Of a stretch of DNA of 64,000 nucleotides, positions 24,215 to 36,240 are shown one piece after another. Below the pieces are notes generated by a model that was not told the DNA's origin, ran no database searches, and saw only the letters and a list, made by a program, of their open reading frames with translations. Origin of the DNA: Sorghum bicolor (taxonomy: Eukaryota; Streptophyta; Magnoliopsida; Poales; Poaceae). How positions within the stretch are numbered: the first letter of the stretch is position 1; each line of letters starts with the position of its first letter. A program made the translations under genes and the position numbers. The stretch is taken from NCBI RefSeq assembly GCF_000003195.3, contig NC_012876.2, positions 2,367,935 to 2,431,934 of the forward strand, read 5' to 3'.

Positions 24215-26341
24215 ATGGCGGAACCCATCGTCTCCGGCGCCACCGCCGTCCCGCCGCCGCCGGGCGCGCCCTCGTTCTCCTACCTGGCCGTGTTCTACAA
24301 CTGCCCGCTCGTCGCCGCCGTGCTCGCCTTCGCCATAGCGCAGTCCATCAAGGTCCTCACCACCTGGTACGCCCTGCTCTCCCCCTCCTTCCCACGCGGC
24401 CTCGGTCGACGCCTCCCCGGATCTGAGCTCTCTCTCCCTCTCCCTGACGGGATCTGCATCTGCCGCGCGTGTGCCGTGCAGGTACAAGGAGAACCGGTGG
24501 GACGCGAAGCAGCTAGTGGGTTCCGGCGGGATGCCGTCCTCGCACTCGGCCACCGTCACCGCGCTTGCCGTCGCCGTCGGCCTGCAGGAGGGCTTCGCGA
24601 GTTCGCTCTTCGCCACCGCTGCCGTCTTCGCCTCCGTGGTTGGTTCCCTCTCTCTCTCTCTCTCGTTCGACACACAAACGCGTTGACCATCTTCGGTGAG
24701 CGCTGGATCTGACAGGGAACCTTATGGTTTTTGGGACGCGTTGCGGTGAACTGGTGATCAGGGGGAGTAATAAATGAGTGTCCTTTGCACTTCAAAACTT
24801 CTGCTTGAATTGCTACTGGGGCTCAGTTGTGGAAGGTACATTTTGTGGTGTAGTAGATTGTGGGCAGAAGTACAAGTACAGAACATACGAGGAAAAGACT
24901 GTAGGAAATTGATGGGAATTTGTAAGTACACTAAAGATGGGGAAGAGACTGTAGGACAATAGTGGAGATTTGTTGCTGAAGTTTCAGACTTTCAGTTGGT
25001 ATCTACAGAATGATAAATTCGGTTGGGGTTATGGTGGAAATCTGACAGCTAAGATGTACTGTCAGATCAATAGTCTGAGATGCTGTACTTTGTTTCGTGT
25101 GCTTAGTTCATACCTTCAAAGCTTACCTCTAGTAACTCATGACTTTGTTTGGAAATTCAATGAAACCTGCAGAATAAAGGATAACAGCTAACCTGTGGAA
25201 AATTTTCCATAATTGTACATATATGTGTGTCCAAAACCAGCCATGCAAAAATGCAAAATGATGGCATACTGTACCATAACACCTACTCCTAGGCATGTGT
25301 CATGTGCCTTAGCTCTCACAATCTGTCCCCACTTGTCCCATCTTTTCATTTTGGCATCTCCAAATACTGATTAGTTCTTGTGGCTTTTTTCATCACCTTT
25401 TTCAGAAAATGCAACATCCTGCACTCTGATTTTACTATATGCATCTTCTCATTTTACTGTCTTGGCTAATTCTTTCAATACTTTGCAGGTGATGTATGAT
25501 GCTTTTGGTGTTAGGCTACATGCAGGGAAGCAAGCAGAGGTATTACCACCTTTCTATGTTATATAGCCACTGACAAGAAAAATAATTTTATGAAGGCAAA
25601 AAAGTTGTGAACCTGTGAAAAAGGAGTTCCCTTTTGAAATCATGTGAGCAACTTTCTAAGTGGCAAACAGTGACCAACCACTAAAACTGGTTCTCTTATT
25701 TAGGCAGAATGGTTAACATCTAGCTTGGACGAGTAGTGTCGCTCAATCATTATATGAAACCTCATTGATTGTGTGAACGAAAATAAAAAAATCTAGACCT
25801 GAGAAGTAAAATACTAAAATGGTCTTTCGATTGAGAAGCATTATGTTGCTCACCTGCTGCAGTTCAGATCTAACTATTATAAAATGCCAGGTCTTGAATC
25901 AAATTGTGTATGAGCTTCCATCAGAACATCCACTGGCTGAAACAAGACCACTGCGAGAGCTGCTAGGGCACACACCTCAACAGGTTTGGTCTTTTGCTCC
26001 TAGATTGTGCTGTTGAGAACAAGAACAAGGAATGCCTTGTTCATATGATGCACAGTTGCACACACACTCATATTAAACCTCTTACCTCTGTTGAAGTAAA
26101 TTTTGTTAACCAACCGATTGCTCCTTGAATCATATTTGCGTTATGCTAACATCAAGTGCACATACACTATCCAAATCATTTCACTGGAAAATCTGTCATG
26201 TGTGTGGATGTTTGGCATTCTTACTCTTTACATGCCATACAGATTATTAATTCCAAGTTTTATCACCAGGTATTTGCTGGCGGAGTGCTTGGATTTGCAG
26301 TAGCCACATTTACAGCAATGATAGCTGGGCTTGGGAGTTGA
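24215..26341 (+). CDS. DUF212 acid phosphatase/vanadium haloperoxidase-related membrane protein
   Basis: Small membrane protein of the DUF212 (PAP2-like) family; the biochemical role in plants is poorly defined. Exons 24215-24366, 24482-24638, 25489-25539, 25891-25983 and 26270-26341 join in frame to 174 aa, the usual family length. Visible features are an N-terminal hydrophobic segment (FYNCPLVAAVLAFAIAQSIK), then the family signature GSGGMPSSHSATVTALAV, which resembles the PSxH core of PAP2 phosphatases. These are followed by VMYDAFGVRLHAGKQAEVLN, the LRELLGHTPQQVFAGG motif and a C-terminal hydrophobic segment ending AGLGS. The start ATG sits in GAGCGAGCCATGG after a GC-rich leader. A short (GA)n tract follows at about 26456-26475. 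Confidence 0.9.
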
Positions 26342-27430
26342 CTCCACATTTAAAGGAATGATCCACATTTGCATTGATGTTCTGGAATCCAAATTGGACA
26401 CATGTTTCCAGCCAGCTTATGGTAGATAATGCATTGTGTCTCACCTGCGTGTTCAGAGAGAGAGAGAGAGAGAGAAAGATAATGCGTTGTGTATAGGTGT
26501 ATTTAATATGCAAAATCACTGTCAATTTATTGGAGAAAAACTCGCGCCATTCTTTTGTAGCTAATCAATGAGTGAACTATATGTTGTATTCGTTTTTTGT
26601 CCAAAGTATTTGGAGTGATTGAAGTGTGTCGTGTTAAAGCATCTCAGGAGGTTTCCGCTCAAATCTCTTGTGATTGATTTCAATTTAGTAGACAACAACG
26701 AGAATCCTTTTTGTAACTATGTTCTTCAGCCAAAACCGACTGAGAAGTATCGATGTGCTACTTGATCATGTTTTTGGTTGATTGTGATGAAATTTCGTAT
26801 TTGAATTGCCAAACCTTATATTCTACTAGTACAAGAGCATCACCAGCTGCCAATTACTATGAACGTGCCTAGCCCTTAGCAGCCAAGTTCTCGAAACATA
26901 GGTACGTGGTACGGGAACGTGGTACGACATTCTCATGAAGTGTGAAATGTATGGGGTATATAGCTTTCTCTCGTTCCTTTTAAGTTGTGGAACGTGTTTC
27001 ACTTTTCAAAGAAACGTGTTTGAACCAGATGAGTTTGATTTCTAGTGTGGTATAGTTTACTATTGTATTTTTTGTTTCTTTTGGACCGTCCAACTCAAAC
27101 CTTCAGGCTCACGGACGAGCACAGCGCGGTACACACACATCATACGAAGTTCCATAGTCGCTTGGGACTAATGTTCCTCTAGTTACTCGTGCATACGATT
27201 CGCGTTTCACTGCATTTGGGAACGACGTCTCGTGATATTCAGGTTTCGTGTTTCGGAACGAAGTTCGTTTCGTGTTTGGGAACGAAGTTCTCGGAACGAG
27301 AACGTGCCTTCCTGTACCTGGCTGCTAAGGCCCAGCCAGGCAGCCACCGCCTCCCCTCCTACACGCGTGGGCCGCCGTCTCCACTCCTACCTGTCCAGGC
27401 CTACGACCTGCTCTGCCCACCATCTGTCTA
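26342..27430. other. 3' flank of DUF212 gene and intergenic DNA
   Basis: No gene recognised. Around 27200-27310 the phrase GGGAACGAAGTTC and close variants recur three or four times, a small local repeat. An RNA or protein product is not apparent. Confidence 0.45.
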
Positions 27431-27600
27431 GTTCGTTTTTGAATTTGGCTACTATAGTATTTTTGTTTTATTTAATAATTAATATCTAATTGTAAACTAA
27501 TTAGGCTTAAAATATTTATCTCGTAGATTATATACAAACTGTACAATTAATTATTCTTTTATCTATATTTAATGTAATTTTTTTAGAACTAAACAGGGCC
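27431..27600. mobile_element. Decayed Tourist-like MITE of the GGCCTTGTTTAG family
   Basis: The right end AGAACTAAACAGGGCC and an interior with ATTAGGCTTAAAATATTTATCTCG-like sequence match the better-preserved copy at 51203-51444 (AGGCTTAAAAGATTCGTCTCG). The left terminus is degraded to TAGTTCGTTTTT and no target duplication remains. Confidence 0.55.
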
Positions 27601-27940
27601 TCAGTCAAAAGATTGAGCTCACTCTGTGTCTCTGTCGCCTACAACCAATCAACCATGCCAAGGTGAGCAACGCAAGTACGCAACTGAAGCTCAATGCTAT
27701 CACAAATATGCATATAGCCTATTCGATTAAATGTGATATGGAGAGTTCTCTTTCAGTCACAACATCTTCTTTGATTGGGTTCAAAATCTAGCATTGCTGG
27801 AGTTAATATACCTAATTTGGTTCAACTGCAAAATCGGCAACAAATGTAATGTCAATTTCGTTCCTGACTTCTCACAACTATTATTCGTAAGAGTTCACTG
27901 TGTAGTTTAATTGGGCTGAGAGTCCTTAATATATTTGTTA

Positions 27941-28260
27941 CTAGGAGAATACCCCGCGCGTTGCTGCGGGAATACGGTGGATTACGTGACATGATGATGT
28001 GGATAAACAAAATATTTATATGTCTTGTTAGCATGGACATTATAATTGTATGGCTAGTGAATTTTAGCTATGTGTGATAGTGCATTGCTTAGATGGACAA
28101 TTTACATGTTGAGAGAAATATAGTGAAAAAAGAAATATAGTGACTTACTGGCGTGGACACTACAATTACATGGGCTAGTGGATTTTTAATTATGTGTGAT
28201 AGTGGTTTGCTTAGTTGAACAACGTGCATGTTAAGAGAAATAGGTAGTGGAGTTTAGCTT
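27941..28260 (-). mobile_element. Helitron 3' terminus, minus orientation
   Basis: Read on the minus strand, the DNA ends with a GC-rich hairpin (27953-27970, CCCGC...GCGGG on +), about 8 bases, then CTAG (27944-27941) followed by T. This is a Helitron 3' end. The element therefore extends to the right of 27941, but I could not find its 5' terminus. The first 300 bp contain two diverged tandem units of about 115 bp (about 28030-28140 and 28150-28255), sharing GCTAGTG-ATTTT and ATGTGTGATAGTG. Confidence 0.6.
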
Positions 28261-30005
28261 CGTAGGAGTATAAAATTGCCTCTTGGACAGGAGGTTGGTC
28301 ATAGTGAAAGAGAGTGAGGTAAACTCTGCATTCCTTGAAGCCAAATGTCAATGGGTGATCCACTTCTATTTGTTTTTTTTTTCATCTCTGTGCTGGGTTT
28401 GCAGATACAAATTCGTAGGCATGCCTAGAATACACTGTGAACCTGTGATGAACTATGTTGGAAGATAAATCAAGCTGGAGAATCATTTTCTCTAAAATAA
28501 ATTTGCGGATCGTTGTGTTTACTTTATCCCATCATTGAGGTTCTTCTTATTCTATCACTTCCATTTCCCCTGCCGTGGAGTTGGACAGTGGGAGGACAAT
28601 GAAGTTATCCTATCTGAAGATACAGAGAAACACAGTTGTGGTTAGTGCAGTTCACACTTCACAGCATACTCATCCACCATGTCCACACTTTAGCCTTATT
28701 GGAAATCATTAGTCTACCTTCACAGAATACTATGCAGTGGGAAGAGGGAGGTGTGTGTGTGTGGGTCGATCACTCGATCTTACATTTGCTTTACAATAAT
28801 ACATATTGAGCTCATGAATTGTTTGACTGGCACCTGAAACTTGGTTCAGATGTGGCTTTATTCAGGACCTCTATCTGGGTTTCACTATTTGGAAGGGCAT
28901 GGTATGTCGGTGGCTCAAAATAGTATAGTGTTATGCTCCACTACTTTGTAATGTCTACAAATATTTAAATTTGTTGGTCATCATCTTGTATCATGTGTGT
29001 AGATCTCCTGATAAGAACAATGGCAGTTGCACAATGTCTATTGGTTTGGTTTGAATAAACTGCCTACATATCTTTTTACTGCGCACATGTTTTTTGATTG
29101 ATGTATTTTTCATCCTCCCTCTATAGTCAGCATATTAAAATGCTGACAATTTTCACAGATAGAGCCCTGGTCATTAATTAGTTGGTATTATATATTTTGT
29201 CACCTCTTTCATCATACAAAAACTTAGCCTTCTTTTTATTTTTACATTCTAATTTATCGTGCTGACTTAGCCGATCCCTTTATTGTTCTGTTACATTTCT
29301 CCTGATGCAGATGGTCACTGACTTCTGGAAGAAAAGAAAAGGTAAGTCTAATTTATAGGCCATCATCTCATGATTTTATTGACTTAGAGTTTGCTTATTT
29401 TAGTGACATAATAATTTGCTTGATATAAAAGTACTTTGTCCATACTAGAAACAAAAACAGAAAATGGACACATGGAGGCAAAAATTGACACACGATGCTT
29501 AATGATTTATTGAGGCCCTTCCATAGTTTTGATTTCATCAGAAAAAAATATTGTACCCACTTGCTATGTGTGTGCTACGTAACACTCTTACCCTACACTT
29601 CAAATGACTAATGTGATATTTGTTGTCTAGATGCCATTGTTTTCTCTAATAATAGATGCCATTGTTTTCTCTAATAATGTGGGCCACCCATGTCCATACT
29701 CCTGCCAATAGACCAATTTCATTTTCATGGATTATAACCCGGCCAAGGAGAGAAACTGCATCTATCCAAAAGCCATCCAAGCAGCAACGAATTTCAAATA
29801 CCTGTTCAGCTACACAAGATTCCAGAGTATGGCCTAGATTTCCTCATACAATTACCGTAACCAAAAACCTACAACCTTATCCTATCAAAAGGATTAATAA
29901 ATGGCCCAAACTTCACCCTTAGACTCTTTCCGTAGACTATGTACCAAGTAGAAATTCAAGTCTTTGGTATCCCAGGCCATTTAGCGGCAATACCACTGTT
30001 ACATC
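28261..30005. other. Region between Helitron end and LINE; no intact gene
   Basis: Mostly non-coding. One exon-like patch is seen at 29310-29340: TGATGCAG before ATGGTCACTGACTTCTGG and AAAAGAAAAG before GTAAGT, coding for MVTDFWKKRK. It could be a fragment carried by the Helitron that ends at 27941. A 27-bp tandem duplication (ATGCCATTGTTTTC...) lies near 29632-29680. Confidence 0.4.
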
Positions 30006-30015
30006 ACTGTCCGCT

Positions 30016-33000
30016 TTTTTTTTTTTCGAAAGCGTGCCTTAGCACGTGTTGCTTTAAGGGAAAAAGGAGTCTGAGTACAAGCACGTCAAAACCCGCGGCG
30101 AGATGCCATAGGCTGACGGCCAAACACACTAACACAGAGCACCGGCTTTAACGGTGGAGCTAGACCGATGTACTTAGAAAAGAACTAACCCGCTAAAAGA
30201 GAGGGGGGACACTCTAAGAGACTGGGTGAACGAATGACGATAGCAGCCGGTAGCCTGCGGCCACCCACGACTCCATCTCTTCCCGGATGCGCGTTAGAAG
30301 CAAGGAGCAGGGGCGTGAGGCGCCGTCGAACGTCCGCCTGTTGCGCTCCTTCCAAATCTCCCAGGTGACCAAGAGGACGATGGAGTCGAATGGCTTGCGC
30401 ATGTCGGCACGAATGACGTTCCTTGTCCCTAGCCACCAGTCCACGAGAGTGTCGTCCAAGCCCGGGGCATGCTGCTGAAGGTTTGTGAAGCTCAGCAGGC
30501 GGAACCAGACCTCCCTACTGAAGACGCACGAGAGGAGTAGGTGGTCGGAAGTCTCCTGCTGCCCACATAGAGAACAGGACGCCGTCTGCTGGAGTCCATG
30601 ACGTGCCCGCCTAGCTGCCGTCCAAAGTCGTCCGTGAAGAGCCAGCCAGAAGAAGAACTTGACCTTAGGCGGCGCCTTGGTCTTCCACAACTCCTTGGCC
30701 CCAAGAAGTGTGGTGGACCCCGCAAAGAAGGCGCGGTACGCGGAAGAGCTGGAGTACTGTCCATCGGAGGTCCATTTCCAAGTGAACTTGTCAGCAATAC
30801 CCGGCGAGAGGGTCACCGCGCGTAGCTTCTCATCCACCTGAACAATTTCCAGCATGATATGCTGTGTCCTGGAGCCAGTGATGTCTCGCACCCATCGATC
30901 AGCTTCCAACGCTGCGCGTACAGTGCGCCTCCGGCAGCGCGCGCTGACCCTGTCGAAAAGGCGTGGCGCAGTTATCGCGAGCGGCCCGTCCGGGAGCCAG
31001 GAGTCTGTCCAAAACAAGGCTCGCTCGCCGTCGCCGATCTGCACAGCGACTGAGGCATTGAACATTGCCTCCACGCACTTCTCAGCACGGCATGGGAGAA
31101 GAGCCCACGGAGCATCCACGTCAGAGCGACGGAGCCACTCCCACCTCAGCCTCAACGCAAATCCCAAGAACCTGAGATCAGGAAGTCTGAGGCCGCCCAC
31201 ATCGCGCGGGGAGCAAACCACCGGCCAAGCAACACGGCAACGTCCACCCGACACCTTGTCCGTGCCCGCCCACACGAATGCACGACGCCGTCTGTCAATC
31301 TCGGAAATTGCCCACGGAGAAAGAGTGCAGGAGATGGAGACGTGCACGGGGATCGCAGACAGAGTGGTTTGAGCGAGAACGCTCCGGCCGACCGAGGTGA
31401 GGAGCTGGCCCTTCCAACCTGGGATCCTGGCGGCAACGGAGTCGACAAGTGCTTGCTCAGTATCCCTCGGCAGCCTCGAGACCGAGAGCGGCGCCCCAGA
31501 TACTTTAGGGGGAAGGTCTGCAGGCGGCAAGGGAAGACATGGAGCACTTCCTGGATTTGCTCGTCCGAGCAGCGGATGGGCGTGATGGAGCACTTGTCAA
31601 AATTTGTGGAGAGTCCAGACGCCCCCGCGAAAAGCTGAAGAATCTGCCGGACGCAAGAGAAATCCAGGGGGCGCGGGCGACGAAGATGACAAGGTCGTCC
31701 GCATAGACAGAGGTCCGGAACTTAATCACATTGCCTGGCAAAGGGTGAAGCTGACCCTGCCTATCCACCTCAATGAGAAGGGCGTTGAGCACTTCTATGA
31801 CGATGATGAAAAGGTATGGAGACAGCGGGTCCCCCTGTCGCAGCCCCCTCGCGTGGTAGATGCGATGTCCCGGCCGACCATTGATCAGCACCTTGGTTGA
31901 GGCAGTGGAGAGCATGTATGAAATCCAGTTGCGCCAACGCCCTGGGAAGCCCATGTGTTCCAAGACCTCCAACAAGAACGGTCAGCACATCGTATCGAAC
32001 GCTTTTGCCAAGTCCACTTTTAGCAGAATCATAGGAATTTTGCGGCCATGCAGCCAACGGCAAGCAAGCTGGACCGTTCGGAAGTTTTCGTGGATGCGTC
32101 TGCCCTTGATGAAGGCTGTTTGGTTCAAGTTGATGAGGTCACATATGAAGGGCTGAAGGCGCAAGGCGAGAGTCTTAGCGAAGAGCTTGCCAATTGTGTG
32201 GATTAGACTGATCGGTCGGTAATAGCGGAGCGTCACCGGATTCTGGGTTTTATGCAGCAACACCATGAGCGCCTCATTAAGGCAGTTGAAATTACGGAAG
32301 TCCATGCTCCAGAGCGCCGAGAAGGCACGCATGATATCCGCGGCCATCACGGCCCACACCGCCTTGACGAAGCCCACGCCGAACCCATCCGGGCCGGGGG
32401 CTCTGTCGGACGGGGACTCCATGACCGCACGCGCCACCTCCTCCAACGTGAACGGTTCAGCTAGCGTGGAGAGGTCCAGCCGCGGCAAAGAGAGCTGGGC
32501 GAGGTTGATCCTGTGAGTGCGTGCAAACGGCATGCCGAGGATGCTGTTATAGTAGCTGTACACGGCACCAGCCTTGGCTTCATCCTCGGAGAACGTCTGG
32601 CACTCGTGCTGAACTGCTAACAAGTAATTCTTCCGTCGACGGTGACATACTTGCAAATGGAAATATTTGGTACATGCGTCGCCCTCACGGAGGTGCCTGG
32701 TGCGGGCGCGCTGACGTGCCATGGTCCTTGCCAGGGAGGCGAGGCCAAGAACGTGCGCCTTGAGGTCCCGGTGGAGATCCTGCTCCCCTGCAGACAGGCG
32801 CCTAGACTCTTGGGCGACGTCGAACGCATGGATGATAGCCCGTGCATAGGCTAGCTGGGCCGTGACATTGCCGACCCTGGAGGCGGACCAGCTACGGAGG
32901 GAGCGGGCGAGACCCCGCAGCTTGGTGTCAAGATTTTTGCAGGCGTCGACATCTGGGTTTGGCTGCCCCCAGCCCGTCTGCACCGTGTCGAGGAAACCGG

Positions 33001-33686
33001 GGACCCGCGTCCAGAAGCGCTCGAAGCGAAACCGTGGAACCGCCCATGGGTTGGAGTTCAACACGAGTAACAGCGGAGAGTGGTCCGAGCAGTCAGACGA
33101 GAGGCTTCGTAGGTGGTGAAAGGGAAAGAGCTGTAACCACTCAACGGAGGCGAAGGCCCGATCGATGCGCTCAAGGGTGGGGTTGTCTCTCCCGTTTGAC
33201 CAAGTGTATAAGCAACCGGATAGGTGGAGCTCCTGGAGCTGCAACACGTCTATCGTGTCCCTGAAGGCGCGCATGAGCCCACGGTGAAACCTACCGTGGT
33301 TCTTGTCAGCCGCCTGATAAATCAGATTGAAGTCGCCACACACGAGCCACGGCCCAGCACAGGCCGCACGTATGTCCTTGAGCTCCTGCAGGAAGGCAGT
33401 CTTTTCGGAAGACGAATTTGAGCTCGGACCATAGACGTTAGACAGCCACCACAGCTGCTGAGACGCAAGAGAACGGATCGCAATGATAATAGAGAAACGG
33501 CGTCGATCTGAGGTGGAAACCTCCCACAGGTCCCCCGCCAGGAGATGGACGCACCACCAGCCACACCGGACGCCGGCAGGAAGGCGTAGTCGTAGCAAGA
33601 TCCCGAGAGTTCCGTGTTAAAGGTAGCTGTCCGTGTCCGTTTGGAACCTTCGGATTAGGTGTTGGTACCCCGTGTTCGATGATGTT
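30016..33686 (-). mobile_element. 5'-truncated, inactivated L1-type LINE
   Basis: A non-LTR retrotransposon on the minus strand. It is bounded by the 10-bp target duplication ACTGTCCGCT (30006-30015 and 33687-33696), with a 12-base poly(A) tail seen as poly(T) at about 30015-30026. In order it encodes a partial APE-type endonuclease (GDFN and SDHSPL motifs; N-terminus missing), a reverse transcriptase (RAPGPDGF, KVDLAKAFDT, GLRQGDPLSP, YADD) and a zf-RVT-type cysteine region (CSLCGQQETSDHLLLSC). It is not functional: there is an in-frame TGA at 31984-31982 just after the KAFDT motif, and frame changes near 31660-31690 and 31500. A further frame change is likely near 33560-33600. Confidence 0.9.
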
Positions 33687-33696
33687 ACTGTCCGCT

Positions 33697-34044
33697 ATGA
33701 AATGAGAGAAGAGTGAGCAAGGTTTTTGTTCCCATCTACTGATCTCAAATTGCTCTGTTATCGTGCTTGAACTCGTTAATAACTCCGTATCTATGGCGCT
33801 ATACAAATATCTACTATCTGCCGATACAAATATCTATTGTCTACTTAATATCAGCCGACTACTCTCGAGAACGCTACAAATACAGGGATAACAGATCTGA
33901 AGAATTCGCTTTCATACAAATATACGTATAACACGGATCCAAAAAGGTACGCTTCGATACGCCATACAGGCTCCTAAGATACACAAGTGTTTTATAAACA
34001 CACTTCAAAGTTATGTAAATCAAAACAATCTTATTTGCTTGAGC
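33697..34044. other. Spacer between two LINE copies
   Basis: About 350 bp of unique-looking DNA between the target duplications of the two LINEs. No coding region or RNA gene recognised. Confidence 0.5.
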
Positions 34045-34060
34045 ATCTGCCGGATATGTT

Positions 34061-34861
34061 TTTTTGACAAGCAACGGGGGGAGGCGTTCCCCACCTGAAT
34101 TTATTTTATTGGCCCCAAAAACGGCCCGTGGAGTAATACATGTTTTCAGATTACAGATCACCTAGATGGTGATAGGGGGGTGGTGTTTGTGGAAACCACA
34201 GCACTACAAAAAATAAACAATCTATCTAACCTTGACCTGAACTAGCCATTTCGAAATAGCTGCACCAAGACTGGGGTATGTGTCTTTTCTTGGCTGAGAA
34301 TCTGTGGCTCCATAGCTGGGCAGAGGATTTGCAACGGTTGAGAAGTTAGACTGCTGAGATACTTTCTTGCCTGAAGACCTTGCGCACTTTCCAAATTTCC
34401 CAGCACGCGAGCGCTAGGAAGGCCGGAAATTCGTCAACGGGAAACCCAGGAGGTGGAGTAACCGACTGAAGGTTTTGAAGCTGGATTCCTATCATAGAGT
34501 TGAGGTTCAGGCGAGCCCAGAAACTTACAGCGATTGCACAGCCACCAATGATATGCTCCGGGGTTTCTTCGCTCGCATTGCACACCTGACAGGTTGGGTC
34601 TTGCACAATATGTTTTTTTGCGGAGTAGAGACCTGCTTTGAATCCTTTCCTGGACTAGGAGCCACATGAACAATTGCACACGCGGTGGAGCAGAGTTTTT
34701 TTCAGACAAAATTGGCCCCAAGATCATTGCGTTGCCCCCTGGATTTGAGGAGTCTGTACAGGGCGCCGGTGTCAAGGCCAACCTCCCCCTTGCTGAAGAC
34801 CGAGAGTCTCTTGTCTGTCGAGTCGTCCAGGTGTACACCTCCCAGAAGCTGCTGTACAAAA
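34061..34861 (-). mobile_element. Short 5'-truncated LINE copy with long target duplication
   Basis: 801 bp flanked by a 16-bp direct repeat, ATCTGCCGGATATGTT (34045-34060) and ATCTGTCGGATATGTT (34862-34877), differing at one C/T position. A short poly(T) starts at the left edge, so the element is in the minus orientation with its poly(A) at 34061. The minus strand encodes the end of a LINE ORF2: APPRVQLFMWLLVQERIQSR, then, after a frame change, CQVCNASEETPEHIIGGC and LACWEIWKVR (zf-RVT and C-terminal part). It differs in sequence from the LINE at 30016-33686. Confidence 0.85.
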
Positions 34862-35030
34862 ATCTGTCGGATATGTTAGCCATTAAACAGTGTTTTTGTC
34901 CAGTTTTCTCGGAACATGAGAAAAATTGGCACCAAACAATTGTATCTTTGAGAGGGCATGCCAAATTAGCATAGCACCGACGCGCTAACAAACTTTGCAC
35001 AACAACTTGGCACCGACGCTACAAATATCA

Positions 35031-35168
35031 TCAGTCCAGGACGTAGATCCGAGAAGCGACGTCCTGGACCAGCCAGTCGAAGCCCTCGAGAAGCCCCTCT
35101 CCTGTGTAAGCGCTGCAGCCCACAATCTTCCAGTGCCTGCTGCTGTTCATCACTTCCAGATTCAGAAC
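35031..35168 (-). pseudogene. ARL2: Orphan last exon of an ARL2/TITAN5-like small GTPase
   Basis: The minus strand encodes 45 residues and a stop. They start after a good acceptor (CCCTTTCAG) and match the C-terminus of ADP-ribosylation factor-like 2, including RHWKIVGCSAYTGEGL, LEGFDWLVQD and SRIYVLD. In the family the protein is about 185 aa and acts in tubulin-cofactor assembly. The upstream exons (P-loop, WDVGGQ switch II, NKQD) are not seen in the 1.8 kb before the next gene or elsewhere in the window. The exon itself is intact and well conserved. It is therefore either a gene fragment or the surviving end of a disrupted gene. Two LINE insertions lie just beyond its 3' side. Confidence 0.75.
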
Positions 35169-35958
35169 CTGAAAGGGAGGAAGGCGAGTCAAGTCTGCCG
35201 TGGAAAAAAACACAACGAATTCAGATGGGGAACTGCACTTTCTGCATTCGCAGCACAAACAGAATGGAGTATGAAAACCAAATGCTATCACTATCAACTA
35301 CGATGGAAATCACAGGCCCTGTTACCCTTTGGCTACGCGCAAGCAATTTGTTTTTACAGATTGTTATCACAGCAAGAATGTAAGGTCTGAGATTACGGAA
35401 AGTAGCTGAACCCTATCACTGGAAACAACAGCCTGAGCAGATAAAATAACTAATCTTGGAATTTAACCACATACAGAAGGAAGCTGTAAAATACAATGAT
35501 GCTCAACTGTGGTGCACGGAGAGTCCTCTCCATGGCATTTGAGGTTTTGTTAAGTGAGTTAGGTTGGATGAAACTAAAAGGCAAATTTGTTGATCTAAGT
35601 TGTTAGTCACAGACTAAAACTAACCTTAATTACTCCCTATCGATGATAAAAACACGATAAGGCCCTAACTGACTTGGCTGCTTGATGCAACAATGCTAAG
35701 TTTCTCCACGACTCCATGTCAACGTCAACAAAAAGCAGAGCAAATCAATTACTGCTTATAGCTTAGAGCTGGGGCAACATAGTGCCAATAATAGCACGGG
35801 CTTATTTCTAGAGAGCAAAGATGTATTCATCCAATTATGCCCAATTACAAATCCTAATTCTTGTAACAATACAGTTGCTTTTTTTACACCAATTTACAGC
35901 AGAATCTGGTTTTTCATATGAGTGTTTCAATTCTGTCCGAGGACCAAATGACAATTTC

Positions 35959-36194
35959 CATCTAATCAGTGGAAATGATGGGGGTGACTCTGTTCCAGAA
36001 GAGAACACGCTGGCAACCAAATCTAATTTAGGAGCAAACAAAATGCAAAATATCCACAAAGTACAAATAAGTAGCATCTAATCAGTGGAAATGATGGGGG
36101 GGAGGGGGTGTTGACTCTGTTCCAGAAGAGAACTCACACTGCAAACCAAATATAATTTATAAGAAAACAAAATGCAGAATATACATAGTACAAG
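35959..36194. repeat. Direct tandem duplication, about 116-120 bp units
   Basis: The unit starting CATCTAATCAGTGGAAATGA at 35959 is repeated immediately at 36075, with GACTCTGTTCCAGAAGAGAA and AAACAAAATGCA in both copies. Copies differ by small indels (a G-rich insertion in copy 2) and substitutions. Confidence 0.85.
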
Positions 36195-36240
36195 TGCATG
36201 CAGCTATCCCAGTACACACTGAAATTGGATGCTTCAGAAC

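Noticed and set aside
30854..31372. 172-codon plus-strand open frame and neighbours
   Set aside because: Antisense to the LINE reverse-transcriptase region on the minus strand.
33322..33806. Minus-strand frames near the LINE start taken as a host gene
   Set aside because: They are shifted frames of the LINE endonuclease region and of the flank beyond the target duplication.
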